Source: an uncultured Prevotella sp.
GTDB taxonomy: Bacteria > Bacteroidota > Bacteroidia > Bacteroidales > Bacteroidaceae
Assembly: GCA_938023885.1 (NCBI GenBank)
Contig: CALJCU010000439.1
Coordinates: forward strand, 1-8,439
DNA length: 8,439 nucleotides
Reading direction: 5' to 3'
Below, piece after piece: positions 7,007 through 8,439 of the stretch (position 1 is its first letter; the number at the start of each line of letters is the position of its first letter). The notes under the pieces were generated by a model. The model saw only the letters and a list, made by a program, of their open reading frames with translations, was not told the DNA's origin and did not search any database. The translations under genes were made by a program, and so were the position numbers.

Positions 7007-7963
7007 CTACAACTTTACGCTTCTGATATCCACGAGGTTGTTGACAATAGCATAAATCGTCAGGCCGGCAGCCGAATGGATCTGAAGCTTCTTGGCGATG
7101 TTACGGCGATGCGTAATGACGGTGTTGATAGAGATAAAGAGGTGGTCGGCAATTTCCTTGTTCGTCATACCCTGTACAAGCGCCACAATGACATCTTTCT
7201 CACGGTCACTGAGTGCATCGCCGGAAGTGGGTGCCTTACTGATGATGTTGCTAATCTTCACACTCACATCTTTCTGTCTCGACTTCCGTTCGAGTTCCCT
7301 CACAGCGGGGATGAAGATTTGCTCCTCCACAGCAGCATGCTGCAAGAGCCATTCTTCACAGTTGTAGATATCATAGAGCGTAGCGGTAAGCTGATTGTTA
7401 TGGAGGCCGTCAGAAGGCAGATATTTGATGATGATGTTCTTCAACTCCGACAGTTTGCGGTCAGTTGAAGAATGGTGCTTCGAATAGGTCTGCACATCGT
7501 AGTCCTCGGGATGTTCTCCTCGTTCCAATGCCTCGACGTAAGGGAACACTGTCTTTTCCTCATATTGCATGTGCTTATGAATGGTGTGCTGGTATTCATC
7601 AAAGAGTTTTAATATCAGCCTTGCCAAGTTATCGTTCTTGTCGAGTCCTTCCTCCAACTCACGGCGAATACTCGGCAGCAGGAATCCCAGAAAGTATTCG
7701 TGGCTCTCTTTCAGATAATGCATCAGCGTGGAGATGGAGACCTTGTTCGGCTCATCAAACGAGCGACTGCCATTCACCGTAAAATTGACCACAGCAAGGA
7801 AGGTATAGGTATCCACATCCTCATAGTCGCACACCTCCTCAACAGTCTTGTCCCCAAAACCGAGATGAATGCCGAAAGCTCCTAAGCTTTGCAGTACCGC
7901 ATAATTATCACTGATTACATTGATAAGCTTATCATCAGGCTCATACGTTTTCTGATTCTTCAT
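7007..7963 (-). CDS. One-component regulator: ScdA-like N-terminus, hemerythrin-like domain, LuxR-type HTH
   Basis: This 318-residue protein appears to be a transcription factor with a built-in diiron sensor. Residues 8-60 resemble the ScdA/RIC N-terminal domain (DUF542), with GIHLGFGDKTVEEVC in the place where RIC proteins carry GID-FCCGG; the cysteine pair is therefore missing. Residues 78-227 form a hemerythrin-like four-helix region, with candidate ligands His89, His131 and Glu135 (HMQYE), His163 or His164, His209 and Glu213 (HAAVE). Their spacing is close to that of E. coli YtfE (84, 129, 133, 160, 204, 208). Residues 251-313 are a LuxR/GerE-type HTH, with LSDREKDVIVAL, NKEIADHLFISINTV and HRRNIAKKL. 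There is no receiver domain. Oxygen, nitric oxide or redox sensing is inferred from the family, and the target genes are unknown. The ATG at 7963 fits the domain start; no Shine-Dalgarno or clear -33/-7 promoter is visible. Confidence 0.85.
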   Translation of the reverse strand: MKNQKTYEPDDKLINVISDNYAVLQSLGAFGIHLGFGDKTVEEVCDYEDVDTYTFLAVVNFTVNGSRSFDEPNKVSISTLMHYLKESHEYFLGFLLPSIRRELEEGLDKNDNLARLILKLFDEYQHTIHKHMQYEEKTVFPYVEALERGEHPEDYDVQTYSKHHSSTDRKLSELKNIIIKYLPSDGLHNNQLTATLYDIYNCEEWLLQHAAVEEQIFIPAVRELERKSRQKDVSVKISNIISKAPTSGDALSDREKDVIVALVQGMTNKEIADHLFISINTVITHRRNIAKKLQIHSAAGLTIYAIVNNLVDIRSVKL

Positions 7964-8008
7964 CGTCTTTGTATAATTACAAGCGCAAAATAACCAAAAA
8001 AAGACGAT
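7962..8008. promoter_or_regulatory. 9-bp perfect inverted repeat in the regulator's leader
   Basis: ATCGTCTTT (7962-7970) and AAAGACGAT (8000-8008) are perfect inverted copies 29 bp apart. The inner arm overlaps the first two bases of the regulator's start codon, and the region between would hold its core promoter or early leader. TATTTTG at 7986-7992 on the minus strand is one base short of the TAnnTTTG consensus. The pair could be an operator for autoregulation or, if transcription starts upstream of 8008, a hairpin that hides the start codon. Confidence 0.5.
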
Positions 8009-8010
8009 AA

Positions 8011-8048
8011 AATCATCATTTATTCAATGATTCTACATCTTTATTCAA
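8011..8048. promoter_or_regulatory. Candidate operator: palindrome plus 21-bp-phased direct repeat
   Basis: TTTATTCAA occurs at 8019-8027 and again at 8040-8048, exactly 21 bp apart, about two helical turns. The first copy sits in a palindrome, TCATT-TATTC-AATGA (8016-8030), with a second inverted pair AATCAT/ATGATT (8011-8016 and 8027-8032). It lies about 50-85 bp upstream of the regulator's start codon, between that gene and the end of the transglycosylase gene. AT-richness makes chance matches possible. Confidence 0.4.
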
Positions 8049-8079
8049 CAAAATACCTACAAATGGGGATGCCGGAAGT

Positions 8080-8439
8080 CTACAGATGCCATCGATATCC
8101 CCTCCTTGCACGCTGTGGAATCGTGGAGGAACCAAAACTTCCGATGCCTCCACCTCCTGCGGCTCCACGGTACTGTGCCCAACGGTCACGGATACGCGTC
8201 ACGTAGTCCACTGTCTCAGCTCCGCGCATATAGCCTGAGCGCACAACAGGGTCGGTGTAATATTGTGGTTGCGAGAGACGAAGAATAAACTGAGACACAT
8301 CGCCCCACCGATGCGGGTCACGACCGTACTTGCGTGCCAAGGCCATGGCATCGCGCACGTGATTGGCACCACCATTGTAACTTGCCAACTGGTACCACAC
8401 GCGTTCTGATCCCGGCACATCGGAGAAATGCCCGCCAAG
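8080..8439 (-). CDS. MltF-like membrane-bound lytic murein transglycosylase, C-terminal part (5' end outside window)
   Basis: This is the last 119 residues of an SLT-fold lytic transglycosylase that cleaves peptidoglycan between MurNAc and GlcNAc with anhydro-bond formation. The frame is open to the window edge (LGGHFSDVPGSERVWY), so the annotated GTG near 8418 is not the true start. WYQLASYNGGANHVRDA matches the conserved AYNxGxxH motif of family 1 lytic transglycosylases. DPHRWGDV, then YYTDPVVRSGYMRGAETVDY and a final RIRDRW, match the MltF subgroup, whose members carry an extra N-terminal solute-binding-like domain. That domain and the catalytic Glu are outside the window. The tail from about residue 90 is glycine-rich then basic (GAAGGGGIG, RARRGYRW). 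It ends 116 bp upstream of the regulator on the same strand, with no clear terminator between. Confidence 0.88.
   Translation of the reverse strand, partial: LGGHFSDVPGSERVWYQLASYNGGANHVRDAMALARKYGRDPHRWGDVSQFILRLSQPQYYTDPVVRSGYMRGAETVDYVTRIRDRWAQYRGAAGGGGIGSFGSSTIPQRARRGYRWHL

Noticed and set aside
8019..8032. FNR/CRP-type binding site
   Set aside because: The minus strand has a TTGA half, but the other half does not match ATCAA at the required spacing.

Overview
The window suggests a Bacteroidales genome, most likely Prevotella or a close relative. Three things point there. The leaders lack Shine-Dalgarno sequences. A Bacteroidetes-type promoter (TTTG, 20 bp, TAACTTTG) precedes the first complete gene. 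The gene families are ones typical of the group, including ResB/CcsA-type cytochrome c maturation, metal-type KdsA and a decayed ATPase of a kind common in Bacteroidales. Genus-level placement is inference from sequence feel, not from a search.

Layout: (1) Positions 2-640 hold the 3' end of a CcsA cytochrome c assembly gene on the + strand. (2) Positions 641-1174 have no intact gene. They hold a rotted AAA-type ATPase remnant on the - strand (about 660-975), then four 22-bp imperfect tandem repeats (996-1083), then the promoter of the next gene. (3) Positions 1175-6908 hold four tightly spaced + strand genes: a large MscS-family channel with a periplasmic N-terminal region, kdsA, kdsD, and a secreted two-HKD phospholipase D/cardiolipin synthase-like protein. 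The gaps are 99, 35 and 53 bp. No promoter is apparent inside the run, so it could be one transcript. (4) After a 98-bp AT-rich convergent gap, the - strand carries a regulator that joins a ScdA-like N-terminus, a hemerythrin-like diiron domain and a LuxR-type helix-turn-helix (7007-7963). It has a structured upstream region. (5) The - strand gene at the right edge is the C-terminus of an MltF-like lytic transglycosylase (8080 to the end).

How they fit together: KdsD and KdsA are the isomerase that makes arabinose-5-phosphate and the synthase that uses it to make Kdo-8-phosphate, for the inner core of lipopolysaccharide. The adjacent channel and exported PLD-family enzyme also act at the envelope, so the + strand cluster reads as an envelope group. 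The hemerythrin-LuxR protein is the most unusual item. Its domains suggest that a diiron site (oxygen, nitric oxide or redox) directly controls a DNA-binding output in a one-component regulator. Its targets are not visible here, except that the inverted repeats in its own leader make autoregulation possible.
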